From JADGGM01 sp025449955 (GTDB lineage Bacteria; Gemmatimonadota; Gemmatimonadetes; Gemmatimonadales; Gemmatimonadaceae): 64,000 nucleotides of DNA. A program made the translations under genes and the position numbers. Below are positions 34,796 to 44,750 of this stretch, piece after piece; the first letter of the stretch is position 1, and each line of letters starts with the position of its first letter. The notes beneath the pieces were generated by a model that was not told where the DNA came from, made no database searches, and saw nothing but the letters and a program-made list of their open reading frames with translations. Location of the stretch: the NCBI GenBank assembly GCA_036554285.1, contig DATBNO010000097.1, forward strand, positions 14,823-78,822. Direction: 5' to 3'.

Positions 34796-37246
34796 CTAGA
34801 CGACGATGTTGAGCAACCGTCCGGCGACGAAGATCACCTTGCGCGGCGCGCCGGTCACGAACTTGGCAATCGACGGCACGGCGAGGGCGGCCGCCATCGC
34901 CTGATCCTGCGCGACGTCGCGCGCCAGGCGCACCGTGCCGCGCAGCTTCCCGTTCACCTGCACCGCCAGCTCGACGTCGTCCTCGGTGGCCAGCGCCGGA
35001 TCGAACGCCGGCCAGCGCGACGCGAACACGGTTCCGCTGTGGCCTAACCGCTCCCACAGTTCGTCGGCGATGTGCGGCGCGAACGGCGCCACGAGCTGCA
35101 CCAGCGGCTCGACCTCGGCGCGATGCGGCACGCGCTCGCCGGCGCGCAGCGCATTCATGTACTCCATCATCGCCGCGATCGCCGTATTGTAGCCTAACCG
35201 ACCGGTGTCGTCGGTCACCTTGCGGATGGTGCGGTGCAGCTTGCGTATCACCGCGTCGTCCGGCACGCCGTCGGTGCGCATCTCCTGCACCGACGCCCAC
35301 AGGCGATCGAGGAACCGCTTCATACCGGAGATCCCGCTGTCGCGAAAATCGCCGCCCTCCTCGAATGGGCCCGTGTACATGAGGTACAGCCGAATCGTGT
35401 CCGCACCCCAGCGGTCGATGTACTCGTCGGGGTTCACGACGTTGCCCTTGGTCTTCGACATCTTGGCGCCGTCGCGGATGATCAGCCCGTGCGCGCGGAA
35501 CCGCTTGTACGGCTCCTCGAAGTCCAGATAGCCCATGTCGTGCAGCACCATCGTAATGAACCGCGAGTACATCAGGTGCAGCACCGCGTGCTCGTTGCCG
35601 CCGATGTAGGTCGTCACCGGCAGCCAGCGTTTCGTGCGCTCGGCGTCGAACGGACGATCGTCGAACTCGGTGCTCGGATAGCGCAGGAAATACCACGCGC
35701 TGTCGAGGAACGTGTCGGACACGTCGGTCTCGCGGCGCGCCATCTTGCCGCACTCCGGGCACGGCACGCGATACCACTCTTCGTGACGTGCTAACGGAGA
35801 GATGCCGCTGTCATCCGGACGGAAATCCGCGATCGGCGGCAGCAGCACCGGCAGGTCCTCCTCGGGGACCGCCTGCATGCCGCACGTGTCGCAGTAGATG
35901 ATCGGAATCGGCGGGCCCCAATAGCGCTGCCGCGAAATCGTCCAGTCGTGCAGCCGGTACGTGACCGTCGCTTTGGCAACGCCGCGCTCGCCTAACCACG
36001 CGACGATGCGCGCCGCGCCGTCGGCGGTCGTCAGGCCGTCGAACGGCGGCGAGTTCACCAGGCGGCCGTCCTCGTTGTCGCTGTAGGCGTCGTCGAGCGG
36101 CGTCGCCGCATCCTCGCCCGCCCCGGCCACCACGCGAACGATCGGCAGCCCGAACTTTCGTGCGAACGCAAAGTCGCGCTCGTCGTGTCCCGGCACCGCC
36201 ATGATCGCGCCTGTGCCGTACTCCATGAGCACGTAGTCGGCCACCCACACCGGCACCCGCGCGCCCGTGGCGGGGTTCACCGCGTAGCCGCCGGTGAACA
36301 CGCCCGTCTTCTCGCGGTCCCCGACTTTGCGCGCCACGAGATCGCGCCTGGACGCGCGCTCGACGTACGCGCGTACAGCCTCGCGCTGCGGCGCCGCCGT
36401 CACCGCGCCGACTAACGGATGCTCCGGAGCCAGCACCACGTACGTGGCGCCGAAGATCGTGTCCGGACGCGTCGTGAAAACGCGGATCGACGCATCGGAG
36501 CCCGCCACCGCGAATTCGATTTTCGCCCCCTCGGATTTCCCGATCCAGTTCCGTTGGGCGGTCTTGGTGGTGTCCGACCAATCGATCCAGTCGAGATTGG
36601 CCAGGAGACGCGGCGCGTACTCGGTGATGCGGAAGAACCATTGCTCCAGGAACCGCTGCTCCACCGTCGTACCGCACCGCTCGCAGGCCCCGTTCACAAC
36701 CTGCTCGTTGGCCAGCACCGTCTTACACGACGGACACCAGTTCACGGCCGCCTTGCCGCGATACGCCAGCCCGCGCTCCAGCAGCTTGAGAAAAATCCAC
36801 TGCGTCCACTTGTAGTAGGCCGGCTCGGTCGTCGACAGCTCGTGCGTCCAATCGACCATGAGCCCGACACGGCGCAGTTGGCGCCGGAAGTTCTCGATGT
36901 TGCGCGGGATCAGCTCCATGGGGTGGATGCCGACCTTGAGCGCGTAGTTCTCCGAGTGGATGCCGAACGCGTCGAACCCTATGGGCTCGAACACCGTGTG
37001 TCCCTGGAGACGCTGGAATCGTCCATAGATGTCGTTGCCCGTGAACGCGAACACGTTGCCGATGTGCAGGCCCTCGGCAGACGGGTACGGGAACATCATC
37101 AGTTGGTAGAACGGACGCTCCGCGGTGTCCAAGTTGGGCGAGTTGGTCCCTTCGGCGCGCCAGCGCTCCTGCCATTTGCGCTCGATGGCGCCCGGATCGT
37201 AACTCGCTTGGCTCGACGCCGTGGAGTTGGGTGTCGACGAAGTCAT
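34796..37246 (-). CDS. leuS: Leucyl-tRNA synthetase
   Basis: An 816-residue class I synthetase charging tRNA-Leu. Start ATG at 37246 (MTSSTPNSTASSQASYDPG) is preferred over an in-frame ATG 15 codons upstream. Motifs: FPYPSAEGLHIGN (HIGH-type), zinc-like CPSCKTVL and CERCG, the editing domain with FTTRPDTIFGATYV, and GAKMSKTKGNVVNP (KMSKS-type). The C-terminal anticodon-binding domain is present. Single-copy housekeeping gene; divergent from the chemoreceptor gene. Confidence 0.96.
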   Translation of the reverse strand: MTSSTPNSTASSQASYDPGAIERKWQERWRAEGTNSPNLDTAERPFYQLMMFPYPSAEGLHIGNVFAFTGNDIYGRFQRLQGHTVFEPIGFDAFGIHSENYALKVGIHPMELIPRNIENFRRQLRRVGLMVDWTHELSTTEPAYYKWTQWIFLKLLERGLAYRGKAAVNWCPSCKTVLANEQVVNGACERCGTTVEQRFLEQWFFRITEYAPRLLANLDWIDWSDTTKTAQRNWIGKSEGAKIEFAVAGSDASIRVFTTRPDTIFGATYVVLAPEHPLVGAVTAAPQREAVRAYVERASRRDLVARKVGDREKTGVFTGGYAVNPATGARVPVWVADYVLMEYGTGAIMAVPGHDERDFAFARKFGLPIVRVVAGAGEDAATPLDDAYSDNEDGRLVNSPPFDGLTTADGAARIVAWLGERGVAKATVTYRLHDWTISRQRYWGPPIPIIYCDTCGMQAVPEEDLPVLLPPIADFRPDDSGISPLARHEEWYRVPCPECGKMARRETDVSDTFLDSAWYFLRYPSTEFDDRPFDAERTKRWLPVTTYIGGNEHAVLHLMYSRFITMVLHDMGYLDFEEPYKRFRAHGLIIRDGAKMSKTKGNVVNPDEYIDRWGADTIRLYLMYTGPFEEGGDFRDSGISGMKRFLDRLWASVQEMRTDGVPDDAVIRKLHRTIRKVTDDTGRLGYNTAIAAMMEYMNALRAGERVPHRAEVEPLVQLVAPFAPHIADELWERLGHSGTVFASRWPAFDPALATEDDVELAVQVNGKLRGTVRLARDVAQDQAMAAALAVPSIAKFVTGAPRKVIFVAGRLLNIVV

Positions 37247-37341
37247 GTTGCGTCTCGCCGCCGACGAGGGACGGGCATGGTCCAGCGGCACGGTGTGAAG
37301 GCAACGCCCGTAGTGTACTGCCTGCCGAGAAATCTAGCCCC

Positions 37342-38787
37342 ATGGACATCGCACACAAGCGCGCGACAGTCGACGCCGACACCATAGCACTCGGCCGCAG
37401 TGTGCGATCCGTGCAGCGCCGCATCGTGGCCGGCGGCGGCACGCTCGCGTTGGCGCTCGTGGCGGTGCTCGCGTTTGTTACCGATCACTGGGTGCGCAAT
37501 ACGCTCGCCGGCTTGCCGCTCGAGAAGTTGCGCGACGCGGAGACGTTCATCCTGCTCGGCGCGGCGGTGATGCTCGGCATCGTCGAGCTCGCGCTCATCT
37601 ACTTGAGCCGCTATGTGTCGCGGCGCGTCACGGAACCGGCGGCGTTGTTAGCCGAAGCGGCTGAGCGTGTGGCAGCCGGCGATCTGGCAGTCGACATTGC
37701 GCCGATCGGCGAAGACGACGAGCTCGGTCGGTTGGGCCGCGCCACCGGCGGCATGATCGCGGAGCTCAGACGCCTCGTGCGCATTCTGCGCGAATCCGCC
37801 CAACAGACTGCGGCGCAGTCGGCGGAGATCACTGCGGGCACCGAGCAGATGTCCACGGCCGCGGGCGAGATGGCGCACACGTCGAGCGAGCTGAGCAGCC
37901 AGGCCGCGGACATGGCGCAATCCATCGCGCGGACCGCGGCCGATGCGACGACGCTGTCGTCGATCGCCGATCAGCTCTCGGCCGGCGCGCACGAGGGCGT
38001 GGAGCGCAACGATGCGCTCCGCGCCCTCGCGCGCGCCAACCGGGCGGGACTCGACGCGAGCGAGGCTGCGTTAGGCACCCTCGCCGCCGAAGCCGAGTCG
38101 TCCGCGACTGCCGCCGCCGACCTCGTCGATGCGTTCGAGCAGATCCGTTCCTTCGTCACGCTCGTGCGCCGCATGGCGCGCCAGTCGAAGCTGCTCGCGC
38201 TCAACGCGTCCATGGAAGCGGCCCGCGCCGGCCAGCAAGGCGAAGGCTTCGCCGTCGTGGCGAGCGAGATCCGAAAGCTCTCCGCCAACTCCAATCAAGC
38301 GGCCGAGCGCACTGAAGACATGGTGATGGTCCTGCTCGAAAAAGTGGAGCTGTCCCGCGAGTCGAGCCGGCGCACGGCTTCGACGGTGGCCGGCGTCCGC
38401 GCGGCCATCGAGCAAGCCCTCACGTCGTTCGCCGAGGTCGAGAGCGCCGTCGCGGGCGCGGAGGGTTGGACTCGATCCATCGAGCAGGCGGCGAATCAAT
38501 CGCGCGAGCTCGTCGCCGAGGCCACCATTCGTCTCGAGCATCTGGCGCGCGGCACGGAGTCGTTCGCCGCCGCGATGGAGCAGGTCGCCGCGTCCACAGA
38601 GCAGCAGAGCGCGGGCGCGCAGGAAATTGCCGCGGCATCGGCCGCGTTGGCCGACGCGTCGCGCAAGCTGCTCGCCAAGATCTCGGTCTTCCGGTTGGAC
38701 GAGATCACGCTGCCGCCGGAGCCGGTGCGACGCCGCAGCAGCGGCGTGGTCGTTCAACAGACGCTCGAGATCCTTCACGCCACGTAG
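37342..38787 (+). CDS. Methyl-accepting chemotaxis protein lacking a periplasmic domain
   Basis: A 481-residue receptor from the ATG at 37342. Two membrane helices (about 28-46 and 68-88) are separated by only about 20 residues, so there is no extracytoplasmic ligand domain. HAMP follows (RYVSRRVTEPAALLAEAAER, VAAGDLAVDI). The signalling hairpin tip SKLLALNASMEAARAGQQGE plus GFAVVASEIRKLS matches the MCP consensus. There are no CheA, CheW, CheY or flagellar genes in the window. It may sense membrane or internal signals, or work with a chemosensory cluster elsewhere. Confidence 0.92.
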   Translation: MDIAHKRATVDADTIALGRSVRSVQRRIVAGGGTLALALVAVLAFVTDHWVRNTLAGLPLEKLRDAETFILLGAAVMLGIVELALIYLSRYVSRRVTEPAALLAEAAERVAAGDLAVDIAPIGEDDELGRLGRATGGMIAELRRLVRILRESAQQTAAQSAEITAGTEQMSTAAGEMAHTSSELSSQAADMAQSIARTAADATTLSSIADQLSAGAHEGVERNDALRALARANRAGLDASEAALGTLAAEAESSATAAADLVDAFEQIRSFVTLVRRMARQSKLLALNASMEAARAGQQGEGFAVVASEIRKLSANSNQAAERTEDMVMVLLEKVELSRESSRRTASTVAGVRAAIEQALTSFAEVESAVAGAEGWTRSIEQAANQSRELVAEATIRLEHLARGTESFAAAMEQVAASTEQQSAGAQEIAAASAALADASRKLLAKISVFRLDEITLPPEPVRRRSSGVVVQQTLEILHAT

Positions 38788-38842
38788 CAGGCGCGCGCGA
38801 TGACGCGTAATTTCCTCGCGGTTCCTCCACCCGCGAGCTCAC

Positions 38843-39895
38843 ATGCGCGTCCTGTCCGTTGGTCTGCTTCTGGCCTCACTCGCGCCCGCAGTCGCGGCGC
38901 AATCGCGGCCGCACTTCCATCACCTCGCGGCCACGCCCGAGACCGTGGCCTGGGGCTACTACAGCGCGGCGGCCAAGCCGGTGTTGCGCGTGCAGTCGGG
39001 CGACACGGTCGAAGTGGAGACGCTGCTCACCAACTCGCCGCAAGGCCTCGAGCGCGCCGGCCTTCCGCCTAACGAAGTGCAGCAGTCGCTCCGCGACATC
39101 ACGACCAAAGTCACCGACAAGGGTCCCGGCGGACACATCCTCACCGGGCCGATCTACGTCGAGGGTGCCGAGCCAGGCGATGTGCTCGAGGTGCGCATTT
39201 TAGGCATCTCGTTCCCGATCGCGTACGCGTACAACGGCTGTGGCGGCTTCCTGCCTGAGAACTGCGGGCCGCCGCCGCACCATTCGCAGATCATCCCGCT
39301 CGACACGGTGCACATGATGGCGACCGTCGACTCGACGATTCAGATTCCGATGCATCCGTTCTTCGGCAGCATCGGCGACGCGCCGCCGCCGGATTCGGGA
39401 CGTCTCTCGAGCAATCCGCCGGGGACGCACGCCGGGAACATGGACAACCGGTCGCTCACGGTGGGCACCACGCTGTACATCCCGGTGCACGCGCCGGGCG
39501 CGTTGCTCGAGATCGGCGACGGACACGCCGGCCAGGGCGACGGCGAGGTGGACCAGACGGCGATCGAGACGTCGCTCACCGGCCGGCTCCAAGTGATCGT
39601 GCGCAAGGATCTGCACTTCGAATGGCCGCGCGCCGAGACGCCCACCGATCTCATGACGATGGGCATGGACAAGGATTTGACGCAGGCCACGCGCGTCGCC
39701 GTCCAGCAGATGATCGACTTGTTGAGCGAACAGTTAGGCCTGCCGCGGGACAAGGCCTATGCCTTGGCGAGCGTCGCCGCCGACCTCAAGATCGCCGAGC
39801 TCGTGGACGGCAACGTGTGCGTCTACATGACGATCTCGAAGAAGATCGCGGGCCAATCGTTCAAGGCCGGCGCGAAGCCGGCGGGTGGGAGCTGA
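38843..39895 (+). CDS. Acetamidase/formamidase family protein, exported
   Basis: A 350-residue protein with a signal peptide (MRVLSVGLLLASLAPAVAAQ). Family features: WGYYSAAAKPVLRVQSGDTV, GGHILTGPIYVEGAEPGDVL, EVRILGIS, FFGSIGDAPPP, GDGHAGQGDGEVDQTAIETS and ALASVAADLKIAELVDGNVC. These match FmdA/AmdA amidases that hydrolyse formamide or short amides. The signal peptide is unusual for characterised cytoplasmic members and may mark a periplasmic subgroup. Convergent with the M61 gene, 7-bp gap. Confidence 0.87.
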   Translation: MRVLSVGLLLASLAPAVAAQSRPHFHHLAATPETVAWGYYSAAAKPVLRVQSGDTVEVETLLTNSPQGLERAGLPPNEVQQSLRDITTKVTDKGPGGHILTGPIYVEGAEPGDVLEVRILGISFPIAYAYNGCGGFLPENCGPPPHHSQIIPLDTVHMMATVDSTIQIPMHPFFGSIGDAPPPDSGRLSSNPPGTHAGNMDNRSLTVGTTLYIPVHAPGALLEIGDGHAGQGDGEVDQTAIETSLTGRLQVIVRKDLHFEWPRAETPTDLMTMGMDKDLTQATRVAVQQMIDLLSEQLGLPRDKAYALASVAADLKIAELVDGNVCVYMTISKKIAGQSFKAGAKPAGGS

Positions 39896-39902
39896 CCCCG
39901 GC

Positions 39903-41540
39903 TCAGGGACCGGCGGTGCCGGTGAGCCACCCATGCCTAACGCGGAGCTGCTCGGGGGTCGCGTTCGGATCCTCGGCCACGGCGTAGTCGGTGCCGTGCG
40001 GGCCGGCCACCGATTCGAGACGCAACCCCGCTCCGGCGAGGGCTTCGGCGAACGGCGGATCGTCCACGCCGCCCACGTAGCGGTCGAACCAGGGCGTGAG
40101 ATCCACGCCCGCCGCCTCGCTGGCGGCGCGCACCACGTCGTCCTCGGTGTAGCCGCGGCCTTGCAGATAGTAGCTGGCGTTAGGCGCGTCCCAGCTCAGG
40201 CGCTTGAGCGCGCGCAGCACATCGTCCAGCGAGCGCGCGTTGTGCGTCCGCGCGCGGATGTCCAGATCGAGCATCAACGCGAGCCCTTCGCCTTTGGTGT
40301 AGTAGGAGAAGAAGCTTCCCCGGCCGTCCACGCGCATCGGCGTCGCCGCGCCATCCCAGAACGGCGCCAGGAACGACTCCATCCGCGCCGACACCTGCTT
40401 GCGCCCCGGCGTCTCGAGGTTGGCCGTGATCACGCCGCCTAACGTACGATAATACGCGTCCTTGCTCACCAAGCCCGCGCGCAGCAACCCGATCTCGCCG
40501 TAGTACTGCGTCCATCCCTCGGCCACCCACAAACTCGGCTCGTAGCGCTCCGCCGAGTAGTCGAAGGGGCCGAGCAACAGGGGACGGATGCGCTTCACGT
40601 TCCACACGTGGAAGTACTCGTGCGCCGCGTCTTCCACCGTCGACATCACCGCCGCCGAGTCCGTCCACGGCGCGCGCGTCTGGATCTGCGTGGAGTACAG
40701 ATGCTCCATGCCGTCGCTGCCATCGTATCCCACGTTGAAGAGGAACGTGTACATCGTGAGCGGCGGCGGCGCGATCACCGTGTTCTCGTAGCGGACGATT
40801 CGCTCCACGGCTTGCACGAAGCCCTCGTGATAGCCGTTCTGCGGTCCGTTGTGGTGCACCACGACGCGATAGAGCCGGTTGTCCACCGTGAAGCTGTCGA
40901 CGTCGAAATGGCGGGCCACCTCGGTGGGCGTGTCGATCATCTCGTCGTAGTTGGCGAACCGGAACTCCCGCTGGTCCGGCGTCGTGCTCGCGCCGTTGAT
41001 GATGTGCCATCCGTTAGGCGGCGTGATGGCCAGCGACACCGAGTCCGGCTTGTGCCCAACGACGTACATGAACAGCGACGCGCCGTTCCAGTTGGCGTGC
41101 GCCGTGTCGAGCACGCTGAACGTGCCCGACAGATTGTCGGCGAACACGCGGTACCGCACCGTGACGCGGCTCGCGCCGCCCGGATAGATGCGCCACAGCG
41201 AGCCGTTCTCGCGGTCGAAGCGCAGCGCGTGGCCATCGCCATCCAGCACCGACTCGTCGCGGACGTTGCGCGCGAAGTCCATGCGCGCGTAGCGGCCCGG
41301 CGACCACACCGGCATCTGCAGGCGCAGCGTATCGCCTAACGATCCGCTCACGTCGAGGCGGATCTCGTACAGATGCCCGATCGTGTCGGGCATCGCGATC
41401 GCGTACGCGATCTGAAGCCGCGGGCCCGACGGGATCCCGGCCGACGGCGACGGGTGCGCCGTGGCGCACGCCATGGCGACGAGTGCCGCCGCGAGCGCGG
41501 CCGCCAGGCGGCCGCGCGTCGTTCCTACACAGTTAGGCAT
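39903..41540 (-). CDS. M61 family metallopeptidase, lipoprotein
   Basis: A 545-residue glycyl-aminopeptidase-like enzyme. The start ATG at 41540 is followed by CCTAAC of a GCCTAAC word (start MPN). The lipobox VAMAC (Cys25) tethers it to the envelope. Catalytic zinc motif HEYFHVWNVKRIRP with Glu in AEGWTQYYGEIG. The C-terminal part (about 460-545) is a PDZ-like tail with a degenerate fold. Lies 7 bp downstream of the glycosylasparaginase gene, so the two are probably an operon for peptide or glycopeptide breakdown. Confidence 0.9.
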   Translation of the reverse strand: MPNCVGTTRGRLAAALAAALVAMACATAHPSPSAGIPSGPRLQIAYAIAMPDTIGHLYEIRLDVSGSLGDTLRLQMPVWSPGRYARMDFARNVRDESVLDGDGHALRFDRENGSLWRIYPGGASRVTVRYRVFADNLSGTFSVLDTAHANWNGASLFMYVVGHKPDSVSLAITPPNGWHIINGASTTPDQREFRFANYDEMIDTPTEVARHFDVDSFTVDNRLYRVVVHHNGPQNGYHEGFVQAVERIVRYENTVIAPPPLTMYTFLFNVGYDGSDGMEHLYSTQIQTRAPWTDSAAVMSTVEDAAHEYFHVWNVKRIRPLLLGPFDYSAERYEPSLWVAEGWTQYYGEIGLLRAGLVSKDAYYRTLGGVITANLETPGRKQVSARMESFLAPFWDGAATPMRVDGRGSFFSYYTKGEGLALMLDLDIRARTHNARSLDDVLRALKRLSWDAPNASYYLQGRGYTEDDVVRAASEAAGVDLTPWFDRYVGGVDDPPFAEALAGAGLRLESVAGPHGTDYAVAEDPNATPEQLRVRHGWLTGTAGP

Positions 41541-41547
41541 CGACCGG

Positions 41548-42642
41548 TCAGTGGGTGAGCGTGTGCATCGGGACCGCGCCGCGCGGCCGCTCGCTGTCCG
41601 TGAACAGGTACGCGCACGACTCCAGCCGCGCGCCGCGCGCATCGGCGATCGCGAATTGCAGATGCTCGTAGATGTTCGCCGAGCCGTACCGGCCGTCCTT
41701 GGCGATCGCGTAATACGTCAAGTCGTACCGCGGCCGCTTGCGCTCGTCCAGCAACCGGGACTCGGTCATCTGGATCGCGCGCTGCAACGCGCGCAGACAC
41801 GCCTCTTCCGGCGACGCACCGCCGCGCATCTGCTCGACCACGAAGAACGCGCCGGCGATCTTGATGTTCGCCTCGCCGCGGCCCGTGCTCCCCGCGGCGC
41901 CGACGTCGTTGTCGCAGTACTGTCCCGCGCCGACGATCGCGCTGTCGCCCACGCGGCCGGGAATCTTGTACGACATCCCGCTCGTCGTCGTCACGCTGCC
42001 GATGTCGCCCGATGCCGTGACGGCGTTCATGTTGATGGTGCCGTGCGTGAAGGCGATCTTCACGTCGTCGTCGTGGTCGAGCCACGCGTCGTTGGAATCG
42101 TGATTCGCCTTCCACTTGAGCCATATCTGACGGGCTTCGTCGGTGAGCAGGTTCTGCTCCTTGAATCCCATCTCGAGCGCGAACCGCTTCGCGCCGGCAC
42201 CAACGAGAAAGATGTGGTCCGTGTAGTCCATCACCGCCTTGGCCACGAGCGACGGCGTCGCGATGTCTTCGAGCGCGCCCACCGCACCGGCGCGCCGCGT
42301 CGGACCGTGCATGCACGAGGCGTCGAGCTGCACCACGCCGTCTTCGTTAGGCAGACCGCCCAATCCCACCGAGTGATCGCTCGGATCGAGCTCCTGGATG
42401 TTGACGCCGGCGATCGCCGCGTCCAGCGGATCAGCCCCGCTCAGCATCATCTCGCGCGCCTTGGCCACGCCGCGAATGCCGTTGGCGCTCGAGATGATGG
42501 CCGGCCGGTTGTCGGCCAACCTGCGCAGCGCGGGAGAGACGCCCGACACAATCACCGATTCAGCCTGGGCCGGACCGGCGAGTGCCACACCGACCGCGGC
42601 GGTAGCGCCGGCGCCGAGGAATTCACGGCGTGATATCGACAC
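41548..42642 (-). CDS. Glycosylasparaginase / isoaspartyl peptidase-like, Tat-exported
   Basis: A 364-residue N-terminal-nucleophile hydrolase (family T2). The GTG at 42642 is preferred over a GTG at 42648 because GGAG lies 8 bases upstream. The N terminus is a twin-arginine signal (SRREFLGAGATAAVG), so the folded enzyme is exported. Motifs: GALEDIATPSLVAKAVMD, then FTHGTINMNAVTASGDIGS holding the cleavage-site Thr, and YKIPGRVGDSAIVGAG with CDNDVGAAGSTGRGE. It cleaves GlcNAc-Asn or isoaspartyl bonds. The M61 gene follows. Divergent from the aspartase fusion gene. Confidence 0.9.
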   Translation of the reverse strand: MSISRREFLGAGATAAVGVALAGPAQAESVIVSGVSPALRRLADNRPAIISSANGIRGVAKAREMMLSGADPLDAAIAGVNIQELDPSDHSVGLGGLPNEDGVVQLDASCMHGPTRRAGAVGALEDIATPSLVAKAVMDYTDHIFLVGAGAKRFALEMGFKEQNLLTDEARQIWLKWKANHDSNDAWLDHDDDVKIAFTHGTINMNAVTASGDIGSVTTTSGMSYKIPGRVGDSAIVGAGQYCDNDVGAAGSTGRGEANIKIAGAFFVVEQMRGGASPEEACLRALQRAIQMTESRLLDERKRPRYDLTYYAIAKDGRYGSANIYEHLQFAIADARGARLESCAYLFTDSERPRGAVPMHTLTH

Positions 42643-42778
42643 GTTCACGTCTCCAGGTGGGAGGCAGAGGACGACGCCCGCGAATGTGAGCGTTGGTACT
42701 CCACGAAGCAACCGGTCGCCGCCGGGCGAGCTCGTCGGTTGGCGCCGGTCATTTCGCGGCAGTAGTTTCCGCGTCACC

Positions 42779-44653
42779 ATGACCACACCTGCGGGCGCGA
42801 CGGACCTGAGACGCTTCGCGTTCTTCCACGGCTTTTCCGAGGAAGAGATGCAGCCGCTCGCGGCCGCGGCAGCATCGGCGTCGTTCGACGCCGAGCGCTA
42901 CATCTTTCGCGAGAGCGACCCGCGCCGCGTGTTCGCGCTCATCGAGCGCGGCAGCGTCGCCATCGAGAAAGGCGGCGACGGCCGCGCCGTTCGCCTGGCG
43001 ACGTTAGGCGAAGGCGAAGCGCTGGGCGAAGGCGTCTTGCTCGAGGAAGATGCGCCCCACGGCACCAGCGCGCGCACGCTCGAGCCCTGCACCATCGTGT
43101 TCTGGAACACGCTCGACGTGCGCGCGATTCTGCACGAGCGGCCGGCGCTCTACGCGCGGCTCGTCGCGCGCGCCGCCCGGTCCATCTCGCAGCGCCTGCG
43201 CTCCGCCGACGCGACCTTGGCCGGACATGGCCGAATGTTGGGCTTCACCGATGGGCATCGCCGCCGCGAGCACGACCTGTTGGGCGAACGCGACGTGCCC
43301 GACGATGCGATGTACGGCATTCAAACGCTGCGTGCGCTCGAGAACTTTCCGATCACCGGCGTGCCGGTGCGCGAGTTTCCGCTCTTGATCGCCGCACTCG
43401 CCGCCGTGAAGGAAGCGGCCGCGCTCGCCAACGCGGATTTGGGGTTGCTGCCGCCGCATCTGCGCGATGCGATCGTCGTCGCCGCGCGCGAGGTTCGCGC
43501 GGGCCGGCACCACGAGCACTTCCTGGTCGACATGATCCAGGGCGGCGCCGGCACGTCGACCAACATGAATGCGAACGAGGTCATCGCCAATCGCGCGCTC
43601 GAGCTCCTCGGCCGCCGCCGCGGCGACTACGAGATCGTGCACCCCAACACGCACGTGAACCTCTCGCAGTCGACGAATGACGTGTATCCGACGTCGATCA
43701 AGCTCGCGCTGCACGCCAGCATCGAGGAGCTGCGCGACGCGATGCGCGACCTCGCCGGCGCATTTCTCGACAAGGGGACCGAATTCGCCGCGCTCTTGAA
43801 GATGGGTCGCACGCAGTTGCAGGACGCGGTGCCGATGACCCTCGGACAGGAGTTCGCGGCGTTCGGGCACACGATCCTGGAGGACGTCGACCGGTTGGCC
43901 GAGACGCAGGGGCTGCTTCGCGAGATCAACATGGGCGCGACGGCCATCGGCACCGGCATCACCGCGCCGGCCGGCTACGCCGAGCGCGTGCGTGCGCACC
44001 TCGCCGCGATTACCGGCTTACCGTTGATTACCGCGCCCGACCTGGTCGAAGCCACGGCCGATACCGGCGTCTTCGTCCAACTTTCGGGCGTGCTCAAGCG
44101 GTGCGCGGTGAAGCTGTCCAAGATCTGCAACGATCTCCGGCTGCTCAGCTCGGGTCCGCGCGCCGGGCTGGGCGAGATCAATTTGCCTCCCATGCAACCC
44201 GGCTCGTCGATCATGCCGGGCAAGGTGAATCCGGTCATTCCGGAGGTCGTGAACCAGGTGTGTTTCGACGTGATCGGCGGCGATGTCACCGTCACCATAG
44301 CCGCCGAAGCGGGCCAACTGCAGCTCAACGTGTTCGAGCCCGTGATCGCGTTCCGACTCCTCAGCGCGCTGGCCGAGATGCGAAACGCGTGCGTCGTGCT
44401 GCGCGAGCGGTGCGTCACAGGCATCACGCCTAACGAACAGCGGCTGCGCTGGTTCGTCGACCATTCCATAGGGGTAGTCACGGCGCTCGTGCCGGCGATC
44501 GGGTACGAAGCAGCGACGCAGGTGGCGCGCACCGCGCTCGAGAGCGGTCGCAGCGTGAAGGACGTCGTACTCGAGTCCAAGCTGCTCACGACAGAGCAGC
44601 TCGCGGAGATTCTCGATCCCGCACGCATGGCCGGCGCCGAGCGTTCGCCTTGA
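42779..44653 (+). CDS. aspA: Aspartate ammonia-lyase with N-terminal cyclic-nucleotide-binding domain
   Basis: A 624-residue fusion from the ATG at 42779. Residues about 10-125 form a cNMP-binding (CAP_ED) fold (FAFFHGFSEEEMQPLAAAAA, RYIFRESDPRRVFALIERGS, LGEGEALGEGVLLEEDAPHG). The usual Arg of the phosphate cassette (PR-T/S-A) is missing here (HGTSA). Residues about 150-620 are aspartase: EHDLLGERDVPDDAMYGIQT, QSTNDVYPT, RTQLQDAVPMTLGQEF, and signature GSSIMPGKVNPVIPEV. It converts aspartate to fumarate and ammonia. Standard AspA is about 470 residues without the first domain. Confidence 0.92.
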   Translation: MTTPAGATDLRRFAFFHGFSEEEMQPLAAAAASASFDAERYIFRESDPRRVFALIERGSVAIEKGGDGRAVRLATLGEGEALGEGVLLEEDAPHGTSARTLEPCTIVFWNTLDVRAILHERPALYARLVARAARSISQRLRSADATLAGHGRMLGFTDGHRRREHDLLGERDVPDDAMYGIQTLRALENFPITGVPVREFPLLIAALAAVKEAAALANADLGLLPPHLRDAIVVAAREVRAGRHHEHFLVDMIQGGAGTSTNMNANEVIANRALELLGRRRGDYEIVHPNTHVNLSQSTNDVYPTSIKLALHASIEELRDAMRDLAGAFLDKGTEFAALLKMGRTQLQDAVPMTLGQEFAAFGHTILEDVDRLAETQGLLREINMGATAIGTGITAPAGYAERVRAHLAAITGLPLITAPDLVEATADTGVFVQLSGVLKRCAVKLSKICNDLRLLSSGPRAGLGEINLPPMQPGSSIMPGKVNPVIPEVVNQVCFDVIGGDVTVTIAAEAGQLQLNVFEPVIAFRLLSALAEMRNACVVLRERCVTGITPNEQRLRWFVDHSIGVVTALVPAIGYEAATQVARTALESGRSVKDVVLESKLLTTEQLAEILDPARMAGAERSP

Positions 44654-44750
44654 TTTACCCCGTGTGAGCCGATACCTTCCGCGCCAAATGCATAGCCCCG
44701 GACGCGCTCCTTCCACGCGTCTGCTCATCGAACGTTTATCAGGATTCGGG

